Shown: piece after piece, positions 11,691 through 24,053 of the stretch
Layout of the letters: every line of letters starts with the position of its first letter
How positions within the stretch are numbered: the stretch's first letter is position 1
NCBI GenBank assembly: GCA_004352715.1
Contig: SCFE01000103.1
Coordinates: 1,672,522 to 1,736,521 of the forward strand
From: Hofstenia miamia
Lineage: Eukaryota; Xenacoelomorpha; Acoela
Length of the DNA stretch: 64,000 nt
Direction of reading: 5' to 3'
Position numbers and translations under genes: made by a program
Notes under the pieces: model-generated
What the model was told of the DNA's origin: nothing
The model's input: the letters and a program-made list of their open reading frames with translations, nothing else
Databases searched by the model: none

Positions 11691-13495
11691 CAGACATTTT
11701 CTAATTGGGCGAGAATTCAGAGTCTGCACAGATAACAGCAGCTTAGCATGGCTCAAAAAATTCTCAGGAGATAAGTCAGGAATAGTATCAAGGTGGATTG
11801 AATACCTAAATGAATTCACCTTCACCATCAAACACTGAAGAGGGACACTGCATACCAATGCTGATTTCTGGACCATGCTCCTGGAGTACCAGAGATACAC
11901 AGCTAAAGAAGATGGAGAGAAAAACAAGTTTCAATTCCTACTGCATACAGAGTATGAAGAATTGCCAGAAATAAACATTGATAAGCAGTGCTGCCAATTG
12001 TAATCAAGGAAGAGATATTAGAATCAAAGATCATAGAAAAACAAAAAGATGATGTGATATTGAATGAGATCATAAGAAAGCTACAGGAACCAAGCTTTAA
12101 ACTGTCAAGATTAAGAGCAAGCTACTATGAAAGGTATAGATGGATAAGAAATAAGAATGGACTCCTATACATGGAAGCACATAACAACAGGATCACAATA
12201 CCAGAATATTACAAGTGAGACTTAATAAGAAAAGTGAAAGTGCACAAAAAAGGCCATCTAGGCATTACACAAACCAAGAGCACCTTCAATGCAAGATTCA
12301 TCACAATGGCAGTGAGAAAAGTCACAGAGGAGATAATCAACAAGTGTATGACATGCCTCCTTAACAACAAACACCATTTTCCAATGCAGAAAGCACTGCT
12401 AGAAAAGATCATAGTGAAACAACCTAACAAAATAGTAAACATAGATTTAGAAATGCTGTCAAAGGACAAAGAGGGATATCAACACTTACTAGTAATGGTG
12501 GACAACTTCACCAAGTATGTGAGACTAATCCCCATGAAGAATATGACAGCTGAAACAACTGCAGAGATAGTAATGAAAGAATTGATCCTAAAGTTTGGAC
12601 CCATGGAAACAATAATCACAGATGAAGGGCCACAATTTGAAAGTAATCTATTTCAGGAAATGTCATGCCCACTGGAAATAGTTGAGTGAAAGGATGACAG
12701 CTTATCACCCATAGGTGAATGGCGCAGTAGAAAGACTGAACAGGACGTTGATTAAATTGATAAGAATTACAACATTGAGAATAGGAGGTCATAAGTGGCA
12801 AGAAGTAATTGAAATGATCAAATACTTTTATAATACATCTGTACACTTGACAACAGGAATAACACCATTCAAGGCTATGTTCAGAAGAGAGGTGGCAATG
12901 CCATTATCAATGCAATATTTTTCCTACAGCAAAAATTGGACAATCAGTACGTGAATCAATTAAGAAGTCAAATAACAGCAATACAAAAAGACAATGTGCC
13001 ATAACACAAAGAAATCCGCCATGAGACAACAGTGAAACTATAATAAAAAAATCTATGTTCATGCACACAAAATGGCAACATCATCTATGCATTCAAACCA
13101 ATGAAATTGATAGCACAAACCAGGTCCAAAAGTTAAAAATGATTTGGTCAGGTCCATATAAAATAACTCAAGTACTGCCAAATAACAAGTATATGCTGAA
13201 TAATGGCAGACTACTGCATTTCCAGAACCTATAATGAACAATGGCAGACATTGAAGAGTCTAGACTAGATGAAAATGCCTAATTTAAAATAAATCAAATT
13301 AATGGAAATCAAATTATGTATGACATGAGCAAACTAGACAGTTTACCAGAAGAAGGTTTAAATGAGGAATTTGAAAAAACAAACATTGATAATGCAAACT
13401 TACAAATGTGAGAGCTGCCAAGGCAAGCAGCAAGAGATAAATATGACCCTGAGGTGTGGGATTTAAATTTACTTAATGAATTTAGTGTAATATCC

Positions 13496-15216
13496 TCTAC
13501 CAGGCATTATCACTGTTTATCTACTGTTACTTTATAAAGTTAGCTGTGTTATTGCAGGTAAGGATTTACTTGTTGTTACTGCTTGAGTAGTTTCTTCTGT
13601 TAATGTATGTAACCTAGAATTAACTGCTCACTTTTTAGGTGACAAAGCCATGTGGTAACCTCTATAATGATCTCCTAGTGGGCATCTGCCCAAAGCGGAT
13701 CTCCACATCCAGTTTCACCATTCCATCCAATGCTTGAGTGCCACTTCTCAGCTCAATCAAGATAGCTTATGTGTACCCTACATTAGCTTGGTGCTTACCC
13801 AAGACATGACACAACTCAACTTAAACTCTATTGTGTGAAAGTGTTATATCTATTTGCAACCTGAACTGTTACTAGTTGTTTGTTAAATATTACATGTAGC
13901 CATTACTGAAATATATTGGCTTATTTAAATACATTCTATTTGAACAACTTCCTAACCTACATTTATAATTTACTACATGTACAGTCACTTTATCAGTTGA
14001 TTATGGGTCATAAATTTGGATCTAAAATAGCATTAAGATAATTCCTAAGGTTTGGTAATCCAACTGTTTGCTGACAGTTAATTATCTAATACATCTAGAA
14101 GTGAAATGCTAGTCAGCTATTTGAGAGAAAACCCCTACACCTAACATATGTGCACTTTTGTGATCTGGCACAGAGACCCTAGAATCGTTTCCTGTGATGT
14201 ATCCAGACCACTACTAAACACCACTTGACTAGCTTGACATTGTACTAAATATTCAAACCGTTAATGTGAAACAAAATAAGAATTCTAAGTAAAATTCTTT
14301 ATCAACTTCTTACAGTGTTTTAATCTATTTATAGTATTTCCAAAAGAAGTACCTGTCAATTCAAATTTAAACTTTCTGCCAAGATGGCAGCTAAAAATAA
14401 TGTAAGCATCATTTAATAAAAAGTATTTTTATTGACAGACACAAAAATCTCTTTTTTGACACATATTGTTTCTTAGTTGCATTTTACAAATAAATCTGAA
14501 ATAATAACAATTGATTTAATTACAATATTTTTAATCACTTCTTTTTGATCTTAATCTCTTCTTGTGACATATTTGCAGCTTATTTCTGATTTTGTTTGGA
14601 TGATGCTACACTATACCTAACTTAAATGTGGGTATTGATCAAGGCTAACACCATTTCATTTCCCCTTGCAACAGCCTTGTGATTGCTACACACATTGAAT
14701 GCTTAGCTGCTCATTATAATCAATTAACTAATCTGAACAACAATAAAGATAATTCCAAGGAGTATATTCTCCATCAATGAAATAATACATTTTGTACATA
14801 TTTATAGAAATTAATACAAACATATTTATTATTGAAACAAGTACCTGTCACTGTTTCAATTTCTGCAGTCCACATAGAATATTTCTGCATGCTAATAGAG
14901 GNTCTTTATCAACTTCTTACAGTGTTTTAATCTATTTATAGTATTTCCAAAAGAAGTACCTGTCAATTCAAATTTAAACTTTCTGCCAAGATGGCAGCTA
15001 AAAATAATGTAAGCATCATTTAATAAAAAGTATTTTTATTGACAGACACAAAAATCTCTTTTTTGACACATATTGTTTCTTAGTTGCATTTTACAAATAA
15101 ATCTGAAATAATAACAATTGATTTAATTACAATATTTTTAATCAACTTCTTTTCAATCTTAATCTCTTCTTGCAATGTTTGCAGCTTATTTTTGATTTCA
15201 TTTAGATGATGCTACA
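13496..15216 (-). mobile_element. LTR inserted antisense in copy A (TTAG duplication)
   Basis: It begins TGTAATATCC at 13496 and ends GATGCTACA at 15216, so it is antisense to copy A. It is flanked by TTAG (13492-13495) and TTAG (15217-15220). Removing it with one TTAG restores the frame from NEF to RQIE, matching TAFRKLE in copy B. A first complete-looking LTR ends at 14611. Then come 290 bp of related but diverged sequence, one N at 14902, and a partial LTR copy (14903-15216) repeating 14296-14611. The inner part is therefore uncertain, probably an assembly join of two versions. Confidence 0.8.
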
Positions 15217-17165
15217 TTAGGCAAATTGAATGAGATGCAACAGCAACAACCACAGAGAAAGAGAGTGCGCCAAAACCAGAAAGCTGAGGAGATGACAACG
15301 TCATATCCATGGATAAGAATATGAAGAGGGTCTCAAACCAGATGTCAGATGGAAGGTGAAAGGAATGAGAACAAACCACTGACTAATCAAAGGCACAGAG
15401 TGAGAGGGCGTCAGAGTAGTTCTCAACACCAATTTGAGGGCAGGGAGACAAAAACACATAATGCCTCTCCCAATGGATATCTGCACTGCCAATTCAAGGG
15501 CAAGCAGAGAACCAGTGAAAACCCCAGAGATCTGCAATGCCAATTTGAGGGCATGCAGAGAACTGGCACAAAGCAGCTCAACTTTCCTTGTTGTGTCCAC
15601 CTTGCCAATTTGAGGGCAGTGTGACAATTGGAGTTCTTGGGGAAGGTGGAAGTGGGCAAAGAACCATACACATAAGAAAGTGATTCCAACCTTACATATC
15701 TACAGATCCCACAACTGGTCAATTGCTGAAAGAGTAAACTGTGAGCCAACTCAAGGGCAACTCAGTAGAAATCATCAGCATGGACTCACTGGATGGTGAG
15801 CTGAGCACCAGTAAACCACTAAGGATTACTCAGCTGCACGCCCCTCTGAGACTACATCAGATAGAACCATATGCTCAAAAGAGAGAGAGAAAAGGATGTC
15901 AAAAATAGATGGAGAAACATTGCACCCCTATTTTATGGGAAAACTAAAAATGAGGAATAATGCATATGAAAGCTGTCACCAGAAACAAAAGCCCACATAA
16001 GAAGAGTAGCAAAAACTGAGGGCAGCAATCTACCCATTGTACTAGACACACAGAAAAGACTGATGGTCAACACAATAATAAGCTACCAGAGAGAACTAAC
16101 TGAGACAGTAGAAAGGGCATATATGCACAGCATGGTACATGCCACATTTGATGAAAATTTCACACTTGAAACAGCTCAAGGAATCATGGCATACATAGAA
16201 CAAATAGCAAGAATACCAGAAATCAACATTGACAAGGACAACTTAATGATCATCCACATCCTCAAGGAAAAAGAGTATAACAAAAATTTTGAAAAACAAT
16301 TAGACCAAACACTGAGGATGGCAAGAGTCCAAGGGATAAGAATAGTGATCATTGTAAGAACAACTTTTGAAGAACTGCCACTATTTCTGGGCAACTTACA
16401 AATGCAAGTGGAGAACATGTTCCTATGGTAAAAAGATAGTAAATGAGACAAAGATAGCAGATTAATTGTGGACCCTTGCATAGCAATAGAGCTATATAAA
16501 CAGATAAAACAATAGAATTGACAACAAATGCAGAGGGCATGGAAAAATCCAACATGCTATTTATCAAGTGCAGCCCTAAGCAGAGACAGGAGCACATCAA
16601 AAGACTACAAGAAATATGGAAAGAAATGAAATTGCAAAAGAAAACTAATGAAGAATGGACTGAAATAGATATAGAAGCTCTGTCAAAAAGATACCACAAA
16701 ACAATTGAGGTAGCACTAACAGAAATAAATAGAGTGTACAAGCTGAACTCAACTAAAGATTTCAAAAACATGATATTTGAAGAAAAGAATGCCCCAGAGA
16801 TCAGATTTAAAACATCTGCATGGCTGCTGGCAATATTCACAACACAAGAGCAAGGATTACAGTTACCAATTTCAAGAACAGTGTGACATAGATTAACAAA
16901 AGCAAAAAAATATGAGATAGCAATGTCCCCAATAAACACTCAAACAAAAAATTGACTACTCAAAGGACACATAGAGAAATTGACAACCCTTGACAAACTC
17001 AAAAAGCTGATGCAAGAAATTGAGAAATCCATTAGCAGGATAATAGTTAATAAGAGCCCAATGGGAAGAATGTCAACAGTAGATATGGCAAATATAACAG
17101 GAATAGCAATGGAAGAAATAATGATATTCAATGAACCCATGAAGAAAGAGGCAGATTCAAACAGA
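15217..17165 (+). pseudogene. Integrase tail and ORF3 N-terminal half of copy A
   Basis: 15221-15300 continues the integrase C-terminus. A glutamine-rich linker with QFEG/QFKG repeats follows (15349-15624). From about 15880 to 17165 the translation aligns with the first 430 or so residues of ORF3 in copy B: REREK-S-KIDGETLHPYF, then an FTLETAQGIMAYIEQIARIPEI block (16063-16431), a FIKCSPKQRQEHIKRLQEIW block (16518-16886) and an ANITGIAMEEIMIFNEP block (16980-17150). After EPMKK the similarity stops abruptly. Stops and indels occur throughout and CpG is rare. Function unknown, as for ORF3 in general. Confidence 0.7.
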
Positions 17166-17719
17166 ACCTTGGTGTACAATTGCGGAGTGCATCTAGCAGC
17201 TCTAGTAGTACAAAGGTTGCAGAAGATTACCATTGCCAAGAGCAACCCACTCTCTAACAAAACAAATGAAGATTAGTAATTCACCAATATCATTGTAGAA
17301 AAAAGTAATTCCAAGACAGTTAAAGTAGTGACCAATTCACACTGCATCTTGCTGAAGACAAGCCTTTAGAATCCATCCTTACAATCCAAGGTGCTAATTG
17401 TGTGTCTCAAGTTTTAATTTCTAGCCCAATACAAATAATTTATAACAGTGTTTATCTTCTCAGCTCATGTAACAAAGATATTAATTAACACGTAGTTACC
17501 ATGTATTCATGTATGCCAACTGCATAGTATATTCACATTGTGTGACAATTTGTGCAAGTTTGAACAATAGATGTTGTAGTTCTTTTATTGCCTATGCCTA
17601 CATGTAGCCTAAATTGACCACAATATGGGCTCACATCTGTCATGGAGCGAGTTATTGCCCCAGGCACAGCAGAGTTCCTCCCACATTATCACTGGATCTT
17701 ACAATTTCATTATTATAAA
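17166..17719. other. Unassigned sequence between copies A and D
   Basis: Similarity to ORF3 ends near 17165. The rest has no recognised domain; open frames are short. It may contain LTR remnants of copy A or D, but I could not match it to the LTRs in the window. Confidence 0.3.
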
Positions 17720-19542
17720 ATTCATACCAGAGCTAAAATGGTTAGTAAAAAAGCAAATGGTATCCAGCAAGAACGAAATTTATTTGACATTTGCTTACAT
17801 TTGAGTTCCATATTTATTACAAAAGAAGGTAAATATTTACTGTTTTTTACAAAAGTTCGCTTCCCTTGCAAATTAACTGAGCAATTACATGCAATCTAAA
17901 GCTTGAGGGGACAATCACTAAGTTTGAAACTTAAGTTTGAAAAGATTACAAATTAATAAATCATTAAACTAAATAGCACCAAATTTATTTGAGAGTGCCT
18001 AAAATTGAAATAAGATAAAAGAGAGGCCCCAAGTGACTCTACATGCCCCCATTGCATGGTTAAGGCTGTGGTAACAGTTGGACTGTAGGACCACTCAATA
18101 ACTTTTGGGCTTCTTTGATCATAGCAGGACTGTCTGGTAACCTGCATTAATGCCTCCCATTGAATGATGGTTTCACTGTGTAATCTGAAATATTTGAGCT
18201 CTGGTAGACTCAAACTAATAGGACAATTTTGTCACAACACGTTCAACCTCCAGGTGAAGGTAACATAAAAACACTTGTAAAGACAAAGACCCTTGAGGGT
18301 GATAAGGAGCATCATCAAGGCGTCAGTGTCTGAGGTATGCACATCATCCACACTAATCTTGGTATCAGGATAAAAGTGAAGGAATACTTCTCTGAGGGAT
18401 CCCATACAGGTAGCATGGTCAAAAAAGAGTGAACAATACTCATTCACTTGCTGCAGCATCATCTCTTCTGGGTCCATAATGCTGGTGCATAACATGGTAA
18501 TGATTTCAATATGCTTGGTTACATTGTAGTATCAAGTTATAGTCTCTGCTTTATTAGCCCACATCAAGTCACCTCTGGCTTGAAATAGAATGACAACACG
18601 AGGGTCAACTGAGTTGATAGTTCAGTGGATNATTCATACCAGAGCTAAAATGGTTAGTAAAAAAGCAAATGGTATCCAGCAAGAACGAAATTTATTTGAC
18701 ATTTGCTTACATTTGAGTTCCATATTTATTACAAAAGAAGGTAAATATTTACTGTTTTTTACAAAAGTTCGCTTCCCTTGCAAATTAACTGAGCAATTAC
18801 ATGCAATCTAAAGCTTGAGGGGACAATCACTAAGTTTGAAACTTAAGTTTGAAAAGATTACAAATTAATAAATCATTAAACTAAATAGCACCAAATTTAT
18901 TTGAGAGTGCCTAAAATTGAAATAAGATAAAAGAGAGGCCCCAAGTGACTCTACATGCCCCCATTGCATGGTTAAGGCTGTGGTAACAGTTGGACTGTAG
19001 GACCACTCAATAACTTTTGGGCTTCTTTGATCATAGCAGGACTGTCTGGTAACCTGCATTAATGCCTCCCATTGAATGATGGTTTCACTGTGTAATCTGA
19101 AATATTTGAGCTCTGGTAGACTCAAACTAATAGGACAATTTTGTCACAACACGTTCAACCTCCAGGTGAAGGTAACATAAAAACACTTGTAAAGACAAAG
19201 ACCCTTGAGGGTGATAAGGAGCATCATCAAGGCGTCAGTGTCTGAGGTATGCACATCATCCACACTAATCTTGGTATCAGGATAAAAGTGAAGGAATACT
19301 TCTCTGAGGGATCCCATACAGGTAGCATGGTCAAAAAAGAGTGAACAATACTCATTCACTTGCTGCAGCATCATCTCTTCTGGGTCCATAATGCTGGTGC
19401 ATAACATGGTAATGATTTCAATATGCTTGGTTACATTGTAGTATCAAGTTATAGTCTCTGCTTTATTAGCCCACATCAAGTCACCTCTGGCTTGAAATAG
19501 AATGACAACACGAGGGTCAACTGAGTTGATAGTTCAGTGGAT
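17720..19542. repeat. Exact tandem duplication split by one N
   Basis: 17720-18630 (911 bp) recurs without visible difference at 18632-19542, with a single N at 18631. Exact repetition around one N inside an otherwise decayed element is most simply a scaffolding or gap-filling artefact. The repeated segment encodes the C-terminal part of ORF3 of copy D on the minus strand. Confidence 0.85.
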
Positions 19543-21800
19543 TTTCTCTAGTTGAGTAGAGATAGGCTGGCCCTTCTGAAAAATATCCTTGATGGTCAGT
19601 TCCCCATTGATGTATATGCACTCAGGGGTACCACCTTCTAGCAATGCGTCATGGGTATCCTTATACTCCTTAGTTTGCATAGATCTGTAAACTTTGGAGG
19701 TGGTTGAAACGTAGTTAATGCAGTCTGTGAGATGGGCAGAGACTTTCTTCTTTCCCCAGCACACTCTCCATGATGGCAGAATCAGTGATGTCATTAAGCA
19801 AGGCAGTGGGATGCAGAGAAGGCTGTTTTTCTCAACGTTATTTTCCAACTGGGCAAAGCTGGACTTGTTCCAAAGGGACATCCTTGATGGAGTCCCAAAA
19901 AGTGCTGCAGAGTTGGTGGCTCTGTAAATTTTCAATTTGAGCAGTAGAAAGGCAAAGGCAGGCAGTGGTACATTCTACATCCAGGGCGAGTTGTTGCCCT
20001 GGCAATAGTAGAAGTACTAGCTCTTCTTTGGTTAGCATCTTGGTGAGGCACCATTTCATGAGGCCTAAGATGTCATTGTCACTGTTAGGCTTGACAATTC
20101 TATTGACTATTACTGGCTTCTCTGCAAATTCTTCCAGGTGGTGCTTGATTGTTAAGATGCATTTGTTATTGGTAAGAGACCAGGTGGGTGTGAGCTTGGG
20201 TGAGACTGTGACCCTGGAAAAATTTTCTAGGTTAACAGCTTCAATGAGGGCTTTCCTCACTGGTGATACCTCGATAGCTGAGGAGGATAAGAGCTCTTCC
20301 TCATGGTAAAATTTTTTGGGCGTTTTCATGATCAGCCCTAAAACAGTGATGACCTTGCCATCCTTGGCAGCTTGTCTCTGGGTTTGGGTGAGTTTGCTGT
20401 ACCCACACTCAGGATAATTGAGCTGCTCCAGGTTGAATAAGATTATCCATACATGACAGAACATCATAGTGGCCAACTAATTCATTGAACTGCTTTGTGG
20501 AGCCATATTCACAGCACATGAGTTGACTCATACACAGAGGTGCGTACTCAGAGTTAAGAGAAGGAAACTTGATCTCTGTGGTGGCTCCCCACATGTACTT
20601 CTTGAGTGCATCTGAGAAGACATTTAAGTTGGAAAACGCAACTCCTAATTGGTTGACAATCATCTGCAGTGGGAGGCCACCAAGGGGTCCACTGGATCTG
20701 ATAAGATGAGCATAAAATTTCTCAAAATGTTCCATTGCTTTCTTAGTCTTCCCAGGTGAGGTGGGCAATGAGCAAGAGTGGAGCAGCCAGTTTCTAACCT
20801 TCCAGGCAGGAGGATTGGTGGCGAGTTCATGAGGACACTGTTCCATGAGTCTCTCCCTAGTGGGCTTATCCAGAGGTAGCTGGAGATGAGGATCAACTGT
20901 AAGAAAAGCAGGAGGTCCCACATGGTTCCACAGGATTGAATTGCTGGAGCGAATTTTTCTGAGAACATCTTTTCTGAGAAGTTCTGACGATCTTGTGTGT
21001 CATGGGACAAATGTAACTCTGTAAGCATTCTCTCAACTGATCAATGATATTGTGATGTGGGACTCCAAATATTGATGGTAGGCCATTGAGTCTCCAGGCT
21101 GTGATCTGCCTTTAAATTTGTCCACACCTCATCAATTTCTTGCAGGGTAGTGGTGCTTTGTGAAAATGTGAAGCTGAAATGGAGATCTGAGACGTCAGAG
21201 TGGAGGCCAGGGAAGCTGATCAGATGAGAATTGACTGTGAGACAGTGTGTCAGAATTTTCTTACATAAGAGCAGGTCTGTGTAGATGATTTTAGTAGCCA
21301 AGATTATGTGAGAGTTATACATACTTGTAGACTGGTAGGAGCTGCTATACAAAATGGTGAAGTTCTTCATATGAAAGTGTAAGCTTTCAACTTCATCCAG
21401 GATGGTATCCTGGTACTCTTCTTTTAAGAACATAACTAAGCATATCTTCTCCACCTTGGCAAGTTGATAGGTTATTTCAATCTTTCCATGATTCAGGGGT
21501 GGTTCACCTCATTGACATGAAAAAAGTAGATGACTAGTAGGTTGTCAAAATTGATGTTGACACATTTGAATTTCTTTATTTTTTCTTTACTGTTTAGAAA
21601 CTGGCATAAGTGAGACATGTTGAAGTCCTCATCAAACATGGTGTGAACAGTGCTTTGCCAGTAAGGTCACGCCATGCCAGCTAACATTTTAGAGTCATAA
21701 CAAATAATAGCATTGATCTGAGGCCTACGCTCAGCATCTATGACAAAGGGGATCAAGTCAACTTAGTGTTGAATGTCCATCACAACCTATACTTCATTTC
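17958..21800 (-). pseudogene. ORF3 of divergent lineage D
   Basis: Minus-strand frames show a distant ORF3: 21041-21454 (HLHFSF block ending in EIDEVWTNLKA, INIWSP), 20409-20921 (LKKYMWGATTEIKF, cf. MRKYMWGATLETKL in B), 19838-20476 (EEELLSSSAIEVSP and FWDSIKD), 19534-19935 (LPSWRV and ECIYINGE), 19144-19407 (FLHFYPDTKISVDDVHTSD and LLITLKGLCLY) and the C-terminus 18865-19125. The last two blocks also occur in the duplicate at 17953-18495. Short conserved blocks keep the same order as in B, but most residues differ, so this is an old separate lineage. Stops and frameshifts are frequent. Confidence 0.65.
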
Positions 21801-22600
21801 TTCTGATATGTTGTTGCAAACTAACTGAATTGCTTTCTGTGTAGCAATAAAGTACAGATGTAAGATCTCATTGCCAACTTTGGATGTTTTAGCTTTACAT
21901 TCCTTGGCTTTTCAAGACCTAATACTAGCTGAGTCACAGGAGGAAGGACCAGGACTAGGAAGGGGTTTTGAGTCAACACGGGGCGAGGTTATGTTAGATA
22001 ACTGGGCAAAAGGCACTCTGTGCTCCTCAGATTCATGCACAGAGAGTTGTCTCTGTGCATAGTCATCCGAGGTCCACTCCTGCTCAGAGAGTTGTCTCTG
22101 AGCATAGTCACAGGAAGTCCACTCCCAAGGAGAGAGTTGTCTCCCCTCGTAGTTGTGGCTGCTATGGGTGTCTTCTGCTGGGCACTCTTGCTTTCAGGAA
22201 GTGCCTTCATCTGATCATCTAGGTGTTGTTGATCACTTTGTTTTGTCTCGCAGATTGATTTGTTGTTGTACTTGGCATCTTGTTGGAGGTTGGTTCTCAG
22301 TTCGTTTCATAGTGGATAAACAAAGATATAAGGTTAAGGTCCCATTCCTGGGTATTTAAATGGTCTAAATATCTCTGATCTCTAGCTCATTTAGGCAAAA
22401 TATGAGTAGCTATAGTGTTGCTACTACTACTGAGGTTACTATCATACTTGACCTGTGTAAGGTCATCTTCCTCACATTTGGTGAGGTTGTGATAATATTC
22501 TATTTCATTAATGCTGTCATCAATGAGAGAAAGCTCGTTATTACTGTCAATGACTGTATTTTGTATATATTTGATTGTTCATCTAAGTCGCTGAAAATGG
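21801..22600 (-). other. Pol-ORF3 linker of copy D with 45-bp repeats
   Basis: This lies between the ORF3 and integrase remnants of copy D. It contains two full and one partial copies of a 45-bp unit (about 22039-22150), each starting GAGAGTTGTCTC on the plus strand. On the minus strand the units read as a 15-residue repeat with DYAQRQLSEQEW. Other open frames are not supported. Confidence 0.45.
22039..22150 (-). repeat. 45-bp tandem repeat in the D linker
   Basis: GAGAGTTGTCTC recurs at 45-bp spacing (about 22039, 22084 and 22129), an exact multiple of three, so the unit encodes a 15-residue protein repeat on the minus strand. Confidence 0.7.
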
Positions 22601-22884
22601 GAGACTTTACCATTATCTAATAAGGACTGTTGGTGATCTAATACCTTAACTATTTTAAAAGGTCCTTGCCAATTAGTGGCAAGTTTTTGTACTTGGTTAG
22701 CATCAGTAACCTGACAAGGAAAGTAAGCAAATACAGAATCTCCAATTTTATGAGGCTCACAGTACAGCTTTTTGTCGAAGTTTCTTTTCTGGCAAATAAC
22801 AGACTGATTGGTATTCCAGCAGATAGAGAGGTACACTTCCTGGAACTCTTTCAGCATCTGGTTCACAAAATTCTCCAAGGTTGG
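22601..22884 (-). pseudogene. pol: Integrase C-terminus of copy D
   Basis: Minus-strand translation shows the chromatin-side tail of a Ty3/Gypsy integrase: KIGDSVFAYFPCQVTDANQV, then WQGPFKIVKVLD and KVSHFQRL, aligning with VWSGPHTIT and LLHFQNLK of copy E. It is cut at 22885 by an LTR, so the catalytic core is absent here and would lie on the far side of the inserted element. Confidence 0.75.
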
Positions 22885-24053
22885 TGTAACATCCTCCACC
22901 TAGCTTATTACGCCATGTCTAACTACTGATAATGAATACTCGGTAAATTGCGGGTGAGGTGTTACCAAGTTGTTGAACCATCAGACCTTCCTCTCTTATT
23001 AACTAGTTATGTTAATTAAATAATTGAGTATTAACCATCACTGTTTAGGTGACAGAGCAGTATGACAGTTCCTCTTCGGTTCTTCCATGGGCTCCTGCCT
23101 GAAGCTGATCTCCACAAGACAGCTCCTCTCCTTCTTAACCAATGATTGAGTCCATGGCACCACCTCAGCTCAACTGGAATTAGTTATGTGTACCCTACGT
23201 TAGCTCGGTGTATGCACTCAAGTAAAGTTGTAACTGACTTAAACTCAAAGTTGTAAAGTGTTTGTTGTTTTGATTTAGTAAAAGCAACCGGGCATTGACA
23301 CTAACTGCATTTACAAAATATTAGAATAGCCATTACCGTAAAACTATCGGCTTAATAATTTAAGTAATAAGATTGCAGTTTCCTACACCTACATTTAATA
23401 GTATTACATGTAAGGTCATTTATCAAGTCAATTATAGTCGAGTCTCCTACATTTAAGAATATATATATATCCCTAAGTGTCGACTATCCAGTCGTTTCAG
23501 GCATTGATTATTTCATACATGTATTGATCGATAGTCAGACTAGGCAAGAATCGAAAAACTCCTAACCGTAACATAGGTGCGGTTTCGTGACTGGCACAAA
23601 GACCCTAGAATCGATCCCGTGATGGATTCCAGCCACTACTTAACACAACTTGCCTAGCTGCACATTTTATTAAATAATCAAACCAGATAAATGTAGAATG
23701 AAAATTAAATAAACTCCGAAGAATTTATTGTTCATCAAAATTATGGTTGAATCTCTACGCTATTTAAATAAAATTTCTAAAGTACCTGCTAATTTTAAAT
23801 TTCAAATAATTCTTCTGCCAATATGGCTGTTCTTACGTAAGCGTAATTCGCTCAATTTAATTTGTCAAATGTATCTTGATCGGCTAACAAGTTTTCTTAA
23901 TTTGAACAATATTAAAGCTTAGTTGCATCTTACAAAAATAACTTAGATCAAATAACTAAATTTTACATATTTTTTGATTATCTTTTAATCACTATAATCG
24001 TTCGACGTTAATCCTTCATTTGTTGCAGCTATTATTTTTGGGATGATGCTACA
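22885..24053 (-). mobile_element. 3' LTR of copy E
   Basis: 1,169 bp, plus strand TGTAACATCC...GATGCTACA, that is TGTAGCATC...GGATGTTACA in element sense. It is preceded in sense direction by the purine tract and ORF3 end of copy E, and its other end interrupts the integrase of copy D. A TATA-like TATTTAAATAG (minus, near 23768) and AATAAA (minus, 23724-23729) are visible. Confidence 0.85.

Larger units (their letters stand above)
9781..13495 (+). pseudogene. pol: RT, RNase H and integrase of copy A
   Basis: Reverse transcriptase blocks are recognisable: the PLPRIEDM and SIDLCKAYWQV motifs and the active-site box YIDDI at about 10445. RNase H is split by an inserted retroelement fragment (10893-11371) and an assembly join (11613). 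The integrase core carries the first Asp in NIDLEMLS (about 12440), the second in ITDEGPQFES (about 12620) and the Glu in NGAVERLNRT (about 12718), after a CX2C pair in CMTCLLNN. The frame ends at 13495 where an LTR is inserted, and resumes at 15221. Many stops make this a dead copy of Ty3/Gypsy type. Confidence 0.8.
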
